A DNA stretch of 64,000 bases from contig NZ_FMTM01000017.1 in assembly GCF_900099775.1 (NCBI RefSeq), forward strand, positions 32,868 to 96,867, given 5' to 3'. The first letter of the stretch is position 1. Every line of letters begins with the position of its first letter. The notes under the pieces were generated by a model. That model did not search any database. It saw nothing but the letters and a program-made list of their open reading frames with translations, and had not been told where the DNA came from. A program made the translations under genes and the position numbers. The DNA comes from Rhizobium mongolense subsp. loessense. Its GTDB lineage: Bacteria > Pseudomonadota > Alphaproteobacteria > Rhizobiales > Rhizobiaceae. Below are positions 34,941 to 43,564 of the stretch, piece by piece.

Positions 34941-35834
34941 CTATTCAGCCGCCGCAATCTGTTTTGCGACGCTTTTACGGCGGAACATTTCCTGAGCCGC
35001 AAGCACTGCGCCGCCGGTGACCAGCAGGCAGGCAAGCGCAATGCGCCAGCTAGGCTCGGCAAAGCCGAATATCGTCAGGATGAGCGTCGAAAGCAACGGC
35101 GCCGCATAACTTGCCGCACCAAGGATCTGGATGTCGCCGTTCTTGACGCCGTAATCCCAGGCATAGAACGCAGCGCCGACCGGGAAGAGACTGAGACCGG
35201 CAACGGCGATCCATTCGAAAACCGTTTCCGGCCAAAGGGTCGTTTCCAACCCGAGATGGCAGAAGAACGACAGCATGGATGTCGCAAGGCAGAAGCCGGT
35301 AACGACATCGGTCGAGACCGCATCGAAGCGCCGCGTCAGCAGCGAATAGCCGGACCAGGTGAAGGCGCAAAGGAAGGCAGCGCCGTAGCCGATCGCATAT
35401 GCACCGTCGAAATCGATGCCGTTGCGGCCGACGATCAGGAAGGTGCCGCAGAGCCCGGCGAGTGCGCCGGCCACGTGATACCAGCGCAACCGCTCGCCCG
35501 GCAGCAGCGCCGAGCCGACGACAATCAGCAGCGGCCAGAGATAGGCAATCAAGCCGGCCTCCACCGCCGGCGCGTTCCGGAGCGCGGTGAAATAGAGGAA
35601 GTGATAGCCAAAGAGGCCGGCAATTCCGATGATCCAGACCTTTGCCGGCTGCCTCAGCAGCGCCACGCGAGACGGGTTGAAGATCAAAACGGCAATACCC
35701 GGGATGCTGCCGATCGCAAAGCAGATCGCCGAAAGCTGGAACGGCGGCATCTTGCCGGATGCAGCGGTGAAGAGCGCCAGAAACGACCACATCAGAATGG
35801 CCGTGAACCCGATCAATGTCGCCCGAAGCTTCAC
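34941..35834 (-). CDS. EamA/DMT family transporter (YddG-like)
   Basis: A predicted 297-aa inner-membrane protein with ten transmembrane helices in two EamA repeats. FLYFTALRNAPAVEAGLIAYLWPLLIVVGSALL in repeat 1 and GAAFYAWDYGVKNGDIQILGAASYAAPLLSTLIL in repeat 2 resemble YddG, an exporter of aromatic amino acids. GTG 35834 is chosen as start because GGGGGA precedes it; the longer ATG form adds a polar leader. It is convergent with the cupin gene. The substrate is inferred. Confidence 0.85.
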   Translation of the reverse strand: MKLRATLIGFTAILMWSFLALFTAASGKMPPFQLSAICFAIGSIPGIAVLIFNPSRVALLRQPAKVWIIGIAGLFGYHFLYFTALRNAPAVEAGLIAYLWPLLIVVGSALLPGERLRWYHVAGALAGLCGTFLIVGRNGIDFDGAYAIGYGAAFLCAFTWSGYSLLTRRFDAVSTDVVTGFCLATSMLSFFCHLGLETTLWPETVFEWIAVAGLSLFPVGAAFYAWDYGVKNGDIQILGAASYAAPLLSTLILTIFGFAEPSWRIALACLLVTGGAVLAAQEMFRRKSVAKQIAAAE

Positions 35835-35862
35835 CTGTCCCCCTTCACGGAGACCTGCTCCG

Positions 35863-36639
35863 TCAGTTTGCACTGTATTTCACCGCGGTAATCGTCACCG
35901 TTCCGTACTGCGTCGGAATGCGAACATAGACCGGAGCATATACGTTGGCCCCATCCGCCTTTGCAAACCAGATTTCCATGTTGCCGCTTCTGCTCAGATA
36001 ATCGATATCCTTGCGGCCTTTCCTGTAGCCAGACCTGGGTACGAAACGTACGCCGCAGACCGTTGCCTTGCCGGAAAACCCATCCGTCTTGAAATCCTCG
36101 GATCCCTTTGGCGAAAGCACAAGGTCCATGCGCATCTCGCCGTCATAGATCGGCAGGCGCTGCGAGCAGAGCTTCGTGTCCGCCGGGAAGATCAACCCGG
36201 AGATGGGATCAAGCACGGAGCGCATATCGCCCGGCTTGACATTGACCCAGTTGCGTGGCTGGCGCCGTTCCGGCTTCACGGTCGTGGAGACGATATCGCC
36301 GTTTCTGTAGCGGACTTCGTAGGTACGCGCGCGTTTGCCGCTCTTGTAATAGAGGTAGTATCGCTGCGCTTGCAATCGGTCGTTGTGCAGGACACCGGTG
36401 ACGTTGGTTTTCGCAGCGATGTTCGTCACAAGATCGGCAAGGCCCGCCGAACTGATGTTGCCTGAAACCTGATAGCGCTGATCATCGTCGATCTGGGTAA
36501 CGAAGGCGGCGCGCGCAATCGGCAGGATTCCGAGCGCAACTCTATATTCCGTACGATGACGGATCTCGCTTGCGCCGGCCGGGATGGACATCAGCACTGC
36601 AATTGACGATAGGAAAATCCGCCTGCCCAGATGAGCCAT
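35863..36639 (-). CDS. DUF3108 domain-containing periplasmic protein
   Basis: A predicted 258-aa secreted protein with a signal peptide (RRIFLSSIAVLMSIPAGASE). The mature part has the beta-rich DUF3108 pattern: YRVALGILPIARAAFVTQID, ISSAGLADLVTNIAAKTNVTG, YKSGKRARTYEVRYRNG, DPISGLIFPA, and a last strand with YGTVTITAVKYSAN. ATG 36639 has AAGG 8 nt upstream. It is divergent from rpmB. The family is envelope-located; function unknown. Confidence 0.85.
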   Translation of the reverse strand: MAHLGRRIFLSSIAVLMSIPAGASEIRHRTEYRVALGILPIARAAFVTQIDDDQRYQVSGNISSAGLADLVTNIAAKTNVTGVLHNDRLQAQRYYLYYKSGKRARTYEVRYRNGDIVSTTVKPERRQPRNWVNVKPGDMRSVLDPISGLIFPADTKLCSQRLPIYDGEMRMDLVLSPKGSEDFKTDGFSGKATVCGVRFVPRSGYRKGRKDIDYLSRSGNMEIWFAKADGANVYAPVYVRIPTQYGTVTITAVKYSAN

Positions 36640-36755
36640 GAAGAGAGCCTTTTTCAAGGGCAGACAATGCCCTACACCAGCGGTCTATACTCCTGCCGCA
36701 TATAGAAGCAAACACGAGCTTTTTGACAGAATTGCGGGAAAGGCCAAGGTTTGGC

Positions 36756-36784
36756 TTGACGCGGGCGGCCGGCCTGACTATAGA
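36756..36784 (+). promoter_or_regulatory. Sigma70 promoter of rpmB
   Basis: TTGACG (36756-36761), a 17-bp spacer and TATAGA (36779-36784): a near-consensus housekeeping promoter about 95 bp before rpmB, fitting a highly expressed ribosomal protein gene. Confidence 0.75.
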
Positions 36785-36878
36785 ACCGCAACTTTCCAAT
36801 TATGGCCTGTTGGATTGCAGACCCGCGTTTGCCGGGGCATCGTAATCGATGGCCTAGAAAAACAAGAATAGGTGTTCA

Positions 36879-37169
36879 ATGTCCCGCGTGTGCGAATTGA
36901 CCGGCAAGGCCGTCCTGACTGGTAACAATGTCAGCCATGCCAACAACAAGACCAAGCGCCGGTTCCTGCCGAACCTGTGCCAGGTAACGCTGATCTCCGA
37001 CGCTCTCGGCCAGCGCTACCGTCTGCGTGTTTCAGCTGCTGCCCTGCGCTCTGTCGAGCATCGCGGGGGCCTCGATGCCTTCCTGATCAAGGCAAGCGAA
37101 AACGAACTGTCAATGCGCGCGCGCCTGCTGCGCCGTCAGATTGTCAAGAAGACCGCCGAAGCCGCATAA
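36879..37169 (+). CDS. rpmB: 50S ribosomal protein L28
   Basis: A 96-aa large-subunit protein. MSRVCELTGKAVLTGNNVSHANNKT and KRRFLPNLCQVTL are the conserved core of bL28; the basic C-terminal helix is the alphaproteobacterial extension. It has its own strong promoter upstream and a terminator 28 bp after its stop. Confidence 0.97.
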   Translation: MSRVCELTGKAVLTGNNVSHANNKTKRRFLPNLCQVTLISDALGQRYRLRVSAAALRSVEHRGGLDAFLIKASENELSMRARLLRRQIVKKTAEAA

Positions 37170-37197
37170 GCTTCGACACCTTCTTCCATACGGCTTC

Positions 37198-37237
37198 AAA
37201 GGCTTGCACGGCTAATACCGGACAAGCCTTTTGCTTT
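37198..37237 (+). terminator. Terminator after rpmB
   Basis: AAAGGCTTG (37198-37206) pairs with CAAGCCTTT (37223-37231), with an inner CGG/CCG pairing in the loop, and is followed by TGCTTT. It lies between rpmB and the leader of the queuosine-precursor transporter, so the latter probably has its own signal or receives read-through. Confidence 0.7.
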
Positions 37238-37254
37238 GCCGGCCCGATACCCAA

Positions 37255-37284
37255 CTGGTGGCATCACCCAGGATAAAAAAATGC
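37255..37284 (+). promoter_or_regulatory. Candidate preQ1-I riboswitch on the yhhQ start codon
   Basis: P1: CTGG (37255-37258) pairs with CCAG (37268-37271). The loop holds GCAT (37261-37264), which is complementary to ATGC (37281-37284), the start codon plus one base, giving the P2 pseudoknot. Between P1 and P2 lies ATAAAAAA. The right half, CACCC-AGG-ATAAAAAA, matches the classic preQ1-I core CACCC-NNN-AUAAAAAA. The ribosome site AGGA (37270-37273) overlaps P1, so ligand binding would hide both it and the AUG. The gene below transports queuosine precursors, the expected target. Confidence 0.6.
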
Positions 37285-37916
37285 TGAAGACTCGCTATAC
37301 CCTCCTATACATCGCTCTGATGACGCTCGTCGTTGTGGCTTCCAACTTCCTCGTCCAGTTTCCTGTGAACGCCGAGGTTGCCGGCATCAACCTCGCCGAT
37401 ATCCTGACCTGGGGTGCGTTCAGCTATCCGGTCGCTTTCCTGATCACCGATCTCACGAATCGCCAGTTCGGTCCTCAGATAGCACGCAAGGTCGTGTTCG
37501 CCGGCTTTATCGTCGGCATCGGGCTTTCCTTCTTCACATCAGTGCCGCGCATCGCGATCGCCTCCGGTTCGGCTTACCTCGCCGGCCAGCTCCTCGATAT
37601 CGCCGTCTTCAATCGCCTTCGCCGCCAGACCTGGTGGCGTGCGCCGCTCCTCGGCTCGCTGATCGGCTCGGCGCTCGACACGGCAATCTTCTTCTCCTTC
37701 GCCTTTGCTGCCTTCTTCGTCTTCCTCGGCCCGAACGATCCGTTTGCGCTGGAGCAGGCCCCGATCCTCGGTGCATTGGCCGCTCAGGCGCCGCGCTGGA
37801 TTTCCTGGGCGATCAGCGATTTCTCGGTGAAGATGATTATGGGCCTCGTCATGCTGCTGCCCTACGGCGCACTCATGAACGTGCTGCGGCCGATACAGCC
37901 CGCCCGCGCAAGCTGA
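37281..37916 (+). CDS. yhhQ: Queuosine precursor transporter (YhhQ/VUT family)
   Basis: A predicted 211-aa inner-membrane ECF-like transporter with six helices that imports 7-cyano-7-deazaguanine or preQ1. It shows the family motifs NAEVAGINLADILTWGAFSYPVAFLITDLTNRQFG near residues 30-70 and GSLIGSALDTAIFFSFAF later. ATG 37281 follows AGGA with a 7-nt A-rich spacer. Probably under the preQ1-I-like leader; functionally related to gluQ at 10086, which uses queuosine-modified tRNA-Asp. Confidence 0.92.
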   Translation: MLKTRYTLLYIALMTLVVVASNFLVQFPVNAEVAGINLADILTWGAFSYPVAFLITDLTNRQFGPQIARKVVFAGFIVGIGLSFFTSVPRIAIASGSAYLAGQLLDIAVFNRLRRQTWWRAPLLGSLIGSALDTAIFFSFAFAAFFVFLGPNDPFALEQAPILGALAAQAPRWISWAISDFSVKMIMGLVMLLPYGALMNVLRPIQPARAS

Positions 37917-37945
37917 TCGCCAGTGGCCGGCCCCGAGATCAGCCT

Positions 37946-38938
37946 TTACTCAGTGAGACGAAATTCCAGCATGAGGTTCCGCTCCAAAATGGAATGGTTG
38001 TCATCGGAAACGATGATCACATGCGTGCTGCCATCCGGCGCCTGAAAACTGTCCAGGCCTTCCATATTATCGATCTGGTACCCGAAATCGGCCGTCAACA
38101 AAATGTCGCCATCGGCGACGGCAGCTGGCCTGATCTCTGCTGCCGGGATGCGCCGGATCCGCATAGCGATGCCGTTGGCGATGTTGAAACGACGCTCCAG
38201 AAGCAAAAGATCGCCGTCCGGCAGAAAGGCGCCATCGGTCGGATCGAAATCACCGTTGCGCGTCACCGCGAATCGGCCCTTGAGCGGCCCGGATAGGATC
38301 GCGCCGTAGATATTCCCCGTCCGATCCCGGCTCTCTTCCGAAATGATGACGGCAGCGCCCTTCAAAGCGCTCTCGGGCGGAGCCACAGCCAGCGTCTCGA
38401 AGCCGCGGCCGCTTCGCAGCGACCGTGTCGGCACGAGAATGGGGATCGAGCCAACCGATGACGAGGTCTCGAACCCAGGATCGGGGTAGGCTTCGACCCG
38501 ATGGTCCTGTTCGAAGGAAACCAGAACCTGGTCGCTTTTGAGGGCAAGGCCCTCGGCATCCATGCGTCCCTTGCCCTCGAAAGTATCCCCGCTCCCGTTT
38601 TTCATAGGCGTGATTTCAACACCGGACAGACCGGAAAGCCTTCCCTGCTGATCGCGCTCGATGCTGCCGGTCAGCCAGTGGCCGGTATCAAGCACACCAA
38701 CAAAATGCTTCCGGTCGGGCAAGAAACGGACCGCCGACCAAGACCCAAAAAGCCGGTTGCCGGACACCATCTCCAGCCCGCCAAGGAATTCCAGCGGCCC
38801 GAATTTCGTCTCGCTGGAGCCAATCTTGAAGGTCGAGATGACGCGGCTGCTGATACTTGCGCTTTCGCGCGCAACGGCGATCGAAGCACCCCCAGCGAGA
38901 CAAAGAGCAAGCAAAGCCGCGCGGGACAGACGGATCAT
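37946..38938 (-). CDS. Esterase-like activity of phytase family protein
   Basis: A predicted 330-aa secreted protein with a signal peptide (LSRAALLALCLAGGASIAVA). The mature part is a six- or seven-bladed propeller-like beta protein with FLGGLEM, GKGRMDAEGLALKSD, RGFETLAVAP and DNMEGLDSFQ, matching the phytase-like esterase domain. No activity can be proven from sequence. It lies 22 bp after cobT on the same strand and may be transcribed with cobS-cobT, though no link to cobalamin is known. Confidence 0.85.
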   Translation of the reverse strand: MIRLSRAALLALCLAGGASIAVARESASISSRVISTFKIGSSETKFGPLEFLGGLEMVSGNRLFGSWSAVRFLPDRKHFVGVLDTGHWLTGSIERDQQGRLSGLSGVEITPMKNGSGDTFEGKGRMDAEGLALKSDQVLVSFEQDHRVEAYPDPGFETSSSVGSIPILVPTRSLRSGRGFETLAVAPPESALKGAAVIISEESRDRTGNIYGAILSGPLKGRFAVTRNGDFDPTDGAFLPDGDLLLLERRFNIANGIAMRIRRIPAAEIRPAAVADGDILLTADFGYQIDNMEGLDSFQAPDGSTHVIIVSDDNHSILERNLMLEFRLTE

Positions 38939-38960
38939 TAAGCGCCGGTTCCCTTCGGCA

Positions 38961-40862
38961 TCAGCTTGCACGTCGCAAACGGCCGCCACGCGGCTGCGCT
39001 GCCTGATCTTCGAAAAGCGAGGCAAGCTGCTCGGTCATCGCACCGGCAAGCTCATCCGCGTCAACGATGGTCACGGCGCGGCGATAATAGCGCGTCACGT
39101 CGTGGCCGATGCCGATCGCAAGCAGTTCAACCGGCGAACGGGTCTCGATCTGCTCGATCACGGCGCGCAGATGACGCTCGAGGTAATTGCCGGGATTGAC
39201 CGAAAGCGTGGAATCGTCGACCGGCGCACCGTCGGAGATCATCATCAGGATGCGGCGCTGTTCGCGGCGAGCAAGAAGACGATTATGCGCCCAGATCAGC
39301 GCCTCGCCGTCGATATTTTCCTTCAGCAGCCCTTCGCGCATCATCAGGCCGAGATTGGTGCGCGAACGGCGCCATGGCGCGTCTGCGGACTTGTAGATGA
39401 TGTGACGCAGGTCGTTGAGGCGGCCGGGCGTCTGCGGCTTGCCGCCGGCAAGCCAGCTCTCGCGCGCCTGCCCGCCCTTCCAGGCCTTGGTCGTGAAACC
39501 AAGGATCTCGACCTTGACGCCGCAACGCTCCAGCGTGCGGGCCAGAATATCGGCGCAGGTAGCTGCAACGGTGATCGGGCGCCCGCGCATGGAGCCAGAA
39601 TTGTCGATCAGCAGCGTCACGACCGTGTCGCGGAACTGCGTGTCACGCTCCATTTTGAAGGAAAGCGGCTGCATCGGATCGATGATGATGCGCTGCAGGC
39701 GGGCGGTATCGAGATAGCCCTCTTCCAGATCGAAGTCCCAGGAGCGGTTCTGTTGCGCCATCAGGCGACGCTGCAATCGATTTGCGAGCCGGCCGACAGC
39801 GCCCTGCAGGTGCGCGAGCTGCTTGTCGAGGAAGGCACGCAGGCGCTCCAGCTCGGCAGCGTCGCAAAGCTCCTCGGCGGTGATGATCTCGTCGAACTCT
39901 TCGGTAAAGATGTGATAGTCGACCTTCTCGTTGAAATCGGCAAAAGGCGTGTTTGGACGACGGGTTTCGCCCGGTGTTTCCGAATCGTCCTCGCCCTCTT
40001 CCATCATGTCGTCGTCGGAGATCTCGGCGCCTTCGGTCTCGCCGTCCTCCATCTGCTCGTCGGCAACTTCGCTATCTTCGACCGGCGCGGCGTCGGTACC
40101 CGCGTCGTCATCGACCTCGTCCTGATCCGACTCGTCGCCGTTCGGCTGGTCTTCCTGATCCTGCTCGTTGTCCTGGTCGGGTTCGCTGTCGTCGTCGCCG
40201 TAGTCTTCCGCCATTTCCATGGCGGAGAGCATGTGGCGGATCACCTTCGAGAAAGCCTGCTGGTCGTTGATGACGCTTGTAAGGTCATCGAGTTCGGAAC
40301 CCGCCTTCTCCTCTATGAAGGACCGCCAGAGATCAAGAACCTTTCCCGCAGAGGCCGGCGGCTTCTGGCCGGTCAGCTTCTCCCGCACCATCATGGCGAC
40401 GGCCTCGCCGATCGGCGCATCCTCCTGCCGCTCGATGCCGGTGAAATTCGCCTTGGAGTATTTCTCCTCGGTCATCGAACGCAGGTTGGCAGCCACGCCC
40501 TCCATGCGCAGCGTGCCGATCGATTCGACGCGCGCCTGTTCGACGGCGTCGAAGATCACACGCGCGTCAGAGCCCTGCGGCGCCATCGTCGCGTGCACTT
40601 TTTCATCGTGGCAGGCAAGCCGAAGCGCCATGGAGTCGCCTAGACCGCGCGTCACCGCCAGCTCATGCGCCGTTGGTCGCTTGGAAAGCTCGGGTAGCCG
40701 AATACGCTCAGCCGTCATGCCGGGGCGCTCGTTGGCAAAAGTCACCTCGACCTCGCCATCGCCTGCAATCGCGCGCACGCAGCCGGTTATCGCGCGCCGC
40801 AAGGGCTCGACGTCGACGGGGCCGTTCGGCCTTGCTTTCGAATTGTCACCACGTGATGCCAT
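38961..40862 (-). CDS. cobT: Cobaltochelatase subunit CobT
   Basis: A 633-aa subunit of the aerobic ATP-dependent cobaltochelatase (CobNST), which inserts cobalt into hydrogenobyrinic acid a,c-diamide. The centre (about residues 200-310) is an extremely acidic linker. The C-terminal VWA domain has the metal-ion site DNSGSMRG (MIDAS DxSxS), with DGAPVDDSTLS later. Together with CobS it forms the AAA+/VWA chaperone-like motor. It follows cobS by 12 bp. The large subunit cobN is not in this window. Confidence 0.95.
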   Translation of the reverse strand: MASRGDNSKARPNGPVDVEPLRRAITGCVRAIAGDGEVEVTFANERPGMTAERIRLPELSKRPTAHELAVTRGLGDSMALRLACHDEKVHATMAPQGSDARVIFDAVEQARVESIGTLRMEGVAANLRSMTEEKYSKANFTGIERQEDAPIGEAVAMMVREKLTGQKPPASAGKVLDLWRSFIEEKAGSELDDLTSVINDQQAFSKVIRHMLSAMEMAEDYGDDDSEPDQDNEQDQEDQPNGDESDQDEVDDDAGTDAAPVEDSEVADEQMEDGETEGAEISDDDMMEEGEDDSETPGETRRPNTPFADFNEKVDYHIFTEEFDEIITAEELCDAAELERLRAFLDKQLAHLQGAVGRLANRLQRRLMAQQNRSWDFDLEEGYLDTARLQRIIIDPMQPLSFKMERDTQFRDTVVTLLIDNSGSMRGRPITVAATCADILARTLERCGVKVEILGFTTKAWKGGQARESWLAGGKPQTPGRLNDLRHIIYKSADAPWRRSRTNLGLMMREGLLKENIDGEALIWAHNRLLARREQRRILMMISDGAPVDDSTLSVNPGNYLERHLRAVIEQIETRSPVELLAIGIGHDVTRYYRRAVTIVDADELAGAMTEQLASLFEDQAAQPRGGRLRRAS

Positions 40863-40874
40863 GATCGACGGGCC

Positions 40875-41867
40875 TTAAGCCTCCAGCACGATGTTGGCTG
40901 CGCTCTCCTTGAGCTCGACACCAAAGGCGCGCTGATAGTGCTCGGCGACCAGCGGACGCTCCAGCTCGTCGCACTTGTTGAGGAAGGTGACGCGGAAGGC
41001 GAAGGCGAGGTCGCCGAAGATATCGGCGTTTTCGGCCCAGGTGATGACCGTACGCGGGCTCATGACAGTCGACAGATCGCCGTTCATGAAGGAAGCGCGT
41101 GTCAGATCGGCGACGCGGACCATCTTGGAAACGGTATCGCGGCCGTTCTTATCCTTCTGGAAGCTCTTCACCTTGGCGGTGACGATGTTCACTTCATGGT
41201 CGTGCGGCAGGTAATTCAACGTGGTGACGATCGACCAGCGGTCCATCTGCGCCTGGTTGATCTGCTGCGTGCCATGATAGAGGCCGGTGGTGTCGCCGAG
41301 GCCGATGGTGTTTGCCGTCGCAAAGAGGCGGAAGGCCGGATGCGGACGAATGACGCGGCTCTGATCGAGCAGCGTCAGGCGGCCTGAAGATTCCAGCACG
41401 CGCTGGATGACGAACATGACGTCGGGGCGGCCGGCGTCATATTCATCGAAGACGAGCGCGACATTGTGCTGATAGGCCCAGGGCAGGATGCCGTCCTTGA
41501 ATTCCGTGACCTGAAGGCCGTCCTTGACGACGATCGCGTCCTTGCCGACGAGATCGATACGGCTGACGTGGCTGTCGAGGTTGATGCGCACGCAGGGCCA
41601 ATTGAGGCGGGCAGCGACCTGCTCGATGTGAGAGGATTTACCGGTGCCGTGGTAGCCGGAGATCATGACGCGGCGGTTGTGGGCAAAACCTGCAAGAATG
41701 GCGAGCGTCGTCTCGCGGTCGAAGAGATAGTCGTTATCCAGGTCCGGAACGTAGGCATCGCCCTTGCTGTAGGCCGGAACGCGGATATCGGAATCGATCC
41801 CGAAGACCTCCCTGACCGAAACGGTGGTGTCTGGAAGCTCGGAAATATCAAGGTCAATCTTGCTCAT
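40875..41867 (-). CDS. cobS: Cobaltochelatase subunit CobS
   Basis: A predicted 330-aa AAA+ ATPase of the cobaltochelatase motor. Walker A GYHGTGKSS spans 71-79; Walker B is VALVFDEYDAG; sensor-1 Asn lies in RLFATANTIG. ATG 41867 is chosen since GGAG lies 6 nt upstream; an adjacent ATG at 41870 is too close to the ribosome site. The much longer open frame upstream is non-coding in character. With cobT it forms an operon. Confidence 0.95.
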   Translation of the reverse strand: MSKIDLDISELPDTTVSVREVFGIDSDIRVPAYSKGDAYVPDLDNDYLFDRETTLAILAGFAHNRRVMISGYHGTGKSSHIEQVAARLNWPCVRINLDSHVSRIDLVGKDAIVVKDGLQVTEFKDGILPWAYQHNVALVFDEYDAGRPDVMFVIQRVLESSGRLTLLDQSRVIRPHPAFRLFATANTIGLGDTTGLYHGTQQINQAQMDRWSIVTTLNYLPHDHEVNIVTAKVKSFQKDKNGRDTVSKMVRVADLTRASFMNGDLSTVMSPRTVITWAENADIFGDLAFAFRVTFLNKCDELERPLVAEHYQRAFGVELKESAANIVLEA

Positions 41868-42176
41868 CATGTCTCCAAGGCGGGTGCTTCCACCCGGCCA
41901 TACTATCAGGCCATTTCGCAACCATGACGCCGCAGCTTTGTTCTGCGCCCGTTCAAGGCGGGAACGTCGGCGATACCTCTCCGGGACTGAAGCGAAACCT
42001 CGGCGGGATAATGACCGCTTGCGAGCATTCTGGAACAAAGTCCCGGACAAGAAACGCCGCGTCCGGAAGGTTGGCAAAGGCGGCGTTGGCAAAACGCACA
42101 GATGCATGCCGCGGTTGCCTGCGGCCTCAGCCGATTTGGACCATACCCGATTGAAGGCGGAGAGCAAGGACAGGAA

Positions 42177-42791
42177 TTAACAAAAACCGTTCTGCTTCAA
42201 CAATTGATAGGCTTGGATGACGGCGCGGAAGCGCTCCTCGGAACCGCGGTCCCCGCCATTGGCATCGGGATGATGCTTCTTGACCAGTTCCTTGTAGCGG
42301 GTCTTGATCTCGGCAGAGGTGGCACTTGCCTGCAGCCCCATCGTGTCGAAGGCCTTGGCCTCCAGGCTCTTCAACTTGCGCTGCTCGGGAAAGCGCGGAC
42401 CGCTGCCCTTGGCACCGCTGACGAAACCGAAAGGATCGCGCACACGGCTATAGGCGCCGGAGCGGATGTCCGAATGCAGCGGGCTGTCCTTCGCCGCCTT
42501 GTTGACGCCGACGGTCCAGGTCGGACGATGCCCGGTGACCGCCTCCTTCTGGTAGCGGGCGATTTCACCGTCCGAGAGGCCGGAAAAATAATTGTAGCCC
42601 TTGTTGTATTCCTTGACGTGCTCGAAGCAGAAAAGAAAGAACTGCCCTTCGGCATTGCGTCCGACAGGAGCGCGATGCACGCCTTTTTTATCACAGCCGT
42701 CCCACTGGCAGGTCGGAGGAGCCTGCTCTGTTTCCTGCTCGCGTTTGCGGCGGGTGCGGATGCGATCGAAATATTTGGAATCGAGTCTCAT
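42177..42791 (-). CDS. DnaJ-domain protein
   Basis: A predicted 204-aa protein with a C-terminal J domain: FDTMGLQASATSAEIKTRYKELVKKHHPDANGG carries the HPD tripeptide needed to stimulate Hsp70 ATPase. The N-terminal part has four Cys arranged as CQWDGC and FCFEHVKEYN, suggesting a zinc site, and a conserved YNYFSGLSDGEI segment. No G/F or typical zinc domains of DnaJ are present, so it is a specialised co-chaperone. ATG 42791 is chosen; longer frames run into divergent bolA. Confidence 0.9.
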   Translation of the reverse strand: MRLDSKYFDRIRTRRKREQETEQAPPTCQWDGCDKKGVHRAPVGRNAEGQFFLFCFEHVKEYNKGYNYFSGLSDGEIARYQKEAVTGHRPTWTVGVNKAAKDSPLHSDIRSGAYSRVRDPFGFVSGAKGSGPRFPEQRKLKSLEAKAFDTMGLQASATSAEIKTRYKELVKKHHPDANGGDRGSEERFRAVIQAYQLLKQNGFC

Positions 42792-42899
42792 GACGGCGCT
42801 AATTATGGGCCTGCCGCGAAGCGACGACAAGAATTGACAAACACGAATGTTGCTGGCTTGGTGGGAACCCCCTTTTTTGCGAAGCAACTGGACGGAATC

Positions 42900-43181
42900 G
42901 TGACCCTTGAGACCCGCATCGAAGAAAAACTGACCGAAGCTTTTGCGCCCGAGCGCCTGAGCGTCATCAACGAAAGCCGCCTGCATGCCGGCCATCAGCC
43001 GGGCTTCACCGGCACCGGTGAAACGCACATGCGCGTGCGCATCGTCTCAGCCAAGTTTGCAGGAATGACGAGGCTCGCCCGCCACCGCGCCGTCACCGAA
43101 CTGCTGAAGCCGGAACTCGACGCAGGGCTGCATGCGCTCGCCGTAGAGCTTGCCGCACCCGGCGAAACAACAAGCTGGTAG
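42900..43181 (+). CDS. bolA: BolA family protein
   Basis: A predicted 93-aa protein starting with GTG at 42900 (TLETRIEEKLTEAF). The BolA fold shows in SVINESRLHAGH, with the His that ligands the Fe-S cluster shared with monothiol glutaredoxin, followed by THMRVRIVSAKFAGMTRLARHRAV. BolA proteins act with Grx in iron sensing and Fe-S trafficking. No ATG start is available in frame. It is divergent from the DnaJ-domain gene across 108 bp, and the EcfG promoter of the next gene starts 2 bp after its stop. Confidence 0.9.
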   Translation: MTLETRIEEKLTEAFAPERLSVINESRLHAGHQPGFTGTGETHMRVRIVSAKFAGMTRLARHRAVTELLKPELDAGLHALAVELAAPGETTSW

Positions 43182-43182
43182 C

Positions 43183-43207
43183 GGAACACGTCCCTCATAT
43201 AGGCGTT
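43183..43207 (+). promoter_or_regulatory. EcfG (general stress) promoter
   Basis: GGAAC (43183-43187), exactly 16 bp, CGTT (43204-43207): a perfect match to the alphaproteobacterial EcfG consensus. It starts 2 bp after the bolA stop, with the predicted transcript start about 25 nt before the next gene's ATG, and a GGAGG site in between. Confidence 0.75.
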
Positions 43208-43237
43208 TGCCCTCCTTTCACCAAGGAGGAAACAGGG

Positions 43238-43561
43238 ATGACAAAGCCGACGATTGCCCGCATCTGGCGCGGGCGTACGCCAAGAGCCAAGGCTGACGAA
43301 TACGAAGCCTATAACTACGACGCGGGCATCGAGCCACTGATCGCGAAAGCACTTGGTGTTCAGACTTTTCGCGAAGACCGCGAAACGGAAAGCGAATTCG
43401 TGACGATCTCTTATTGGGAGAATATCGAGGCGATGAGCACCTTTGCCGGCACCGATCCCACGAAGATCCATCACCTGGAACGCGACAGCGAGTTTTTGAT
43501 CGAACTGCCGAAAGAAGTGCAGATCCTGCGTTTGCTCACCAGCCACGGAGCGACCGGATAA
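43238..43561 (+). CDS. Antibiotic biosynthesis monooxygenase-fold (ABM) protein
   Basis: A 107-aa ferredoxin-like dimeric alpha+beta protein. IARIWRGRTPRAKADEYEAYNYDAGIEPLIAKALG, then SEFVTISYWENIEAM and a late FAGTDPTKIHHLERDSEFLIELP follow the ABM pattern of quinone/haem-related monooxygenases. The catalytic role is not predictable. An EcfG consensus promoter (43183-43207) and a strong GGAGG site precede ATG 43238, so it is very likely a general-stress gene. Confidence 0.85.
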   Translation: MTKPTIARIWRGRTPRAKADEYEAYNYDAGIEPLIAKALGVQTFREDRETESEFVTISYWENIEAMSTFAGTDPTKIHHLERDSEFLIELPKEVQILRLLTSHGATG

Positions 43562-43564
43562 GAT

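Noticed and set aside
38661..40643. A 660-codon frame opposite cobT and the esterase-like gene
   Set aside because: Antisense shadow caused by high GC; the cobT frame has MIDAS and family motifs and a coherent operon context.
41871..42176. Search for a cobalamin riboswitch upstream of cobS
   Set aside because: No B12-box-like conserved core seen in the roughly 300 bp before cobS; the long open frame extending cobS upstream is also not protein-like.
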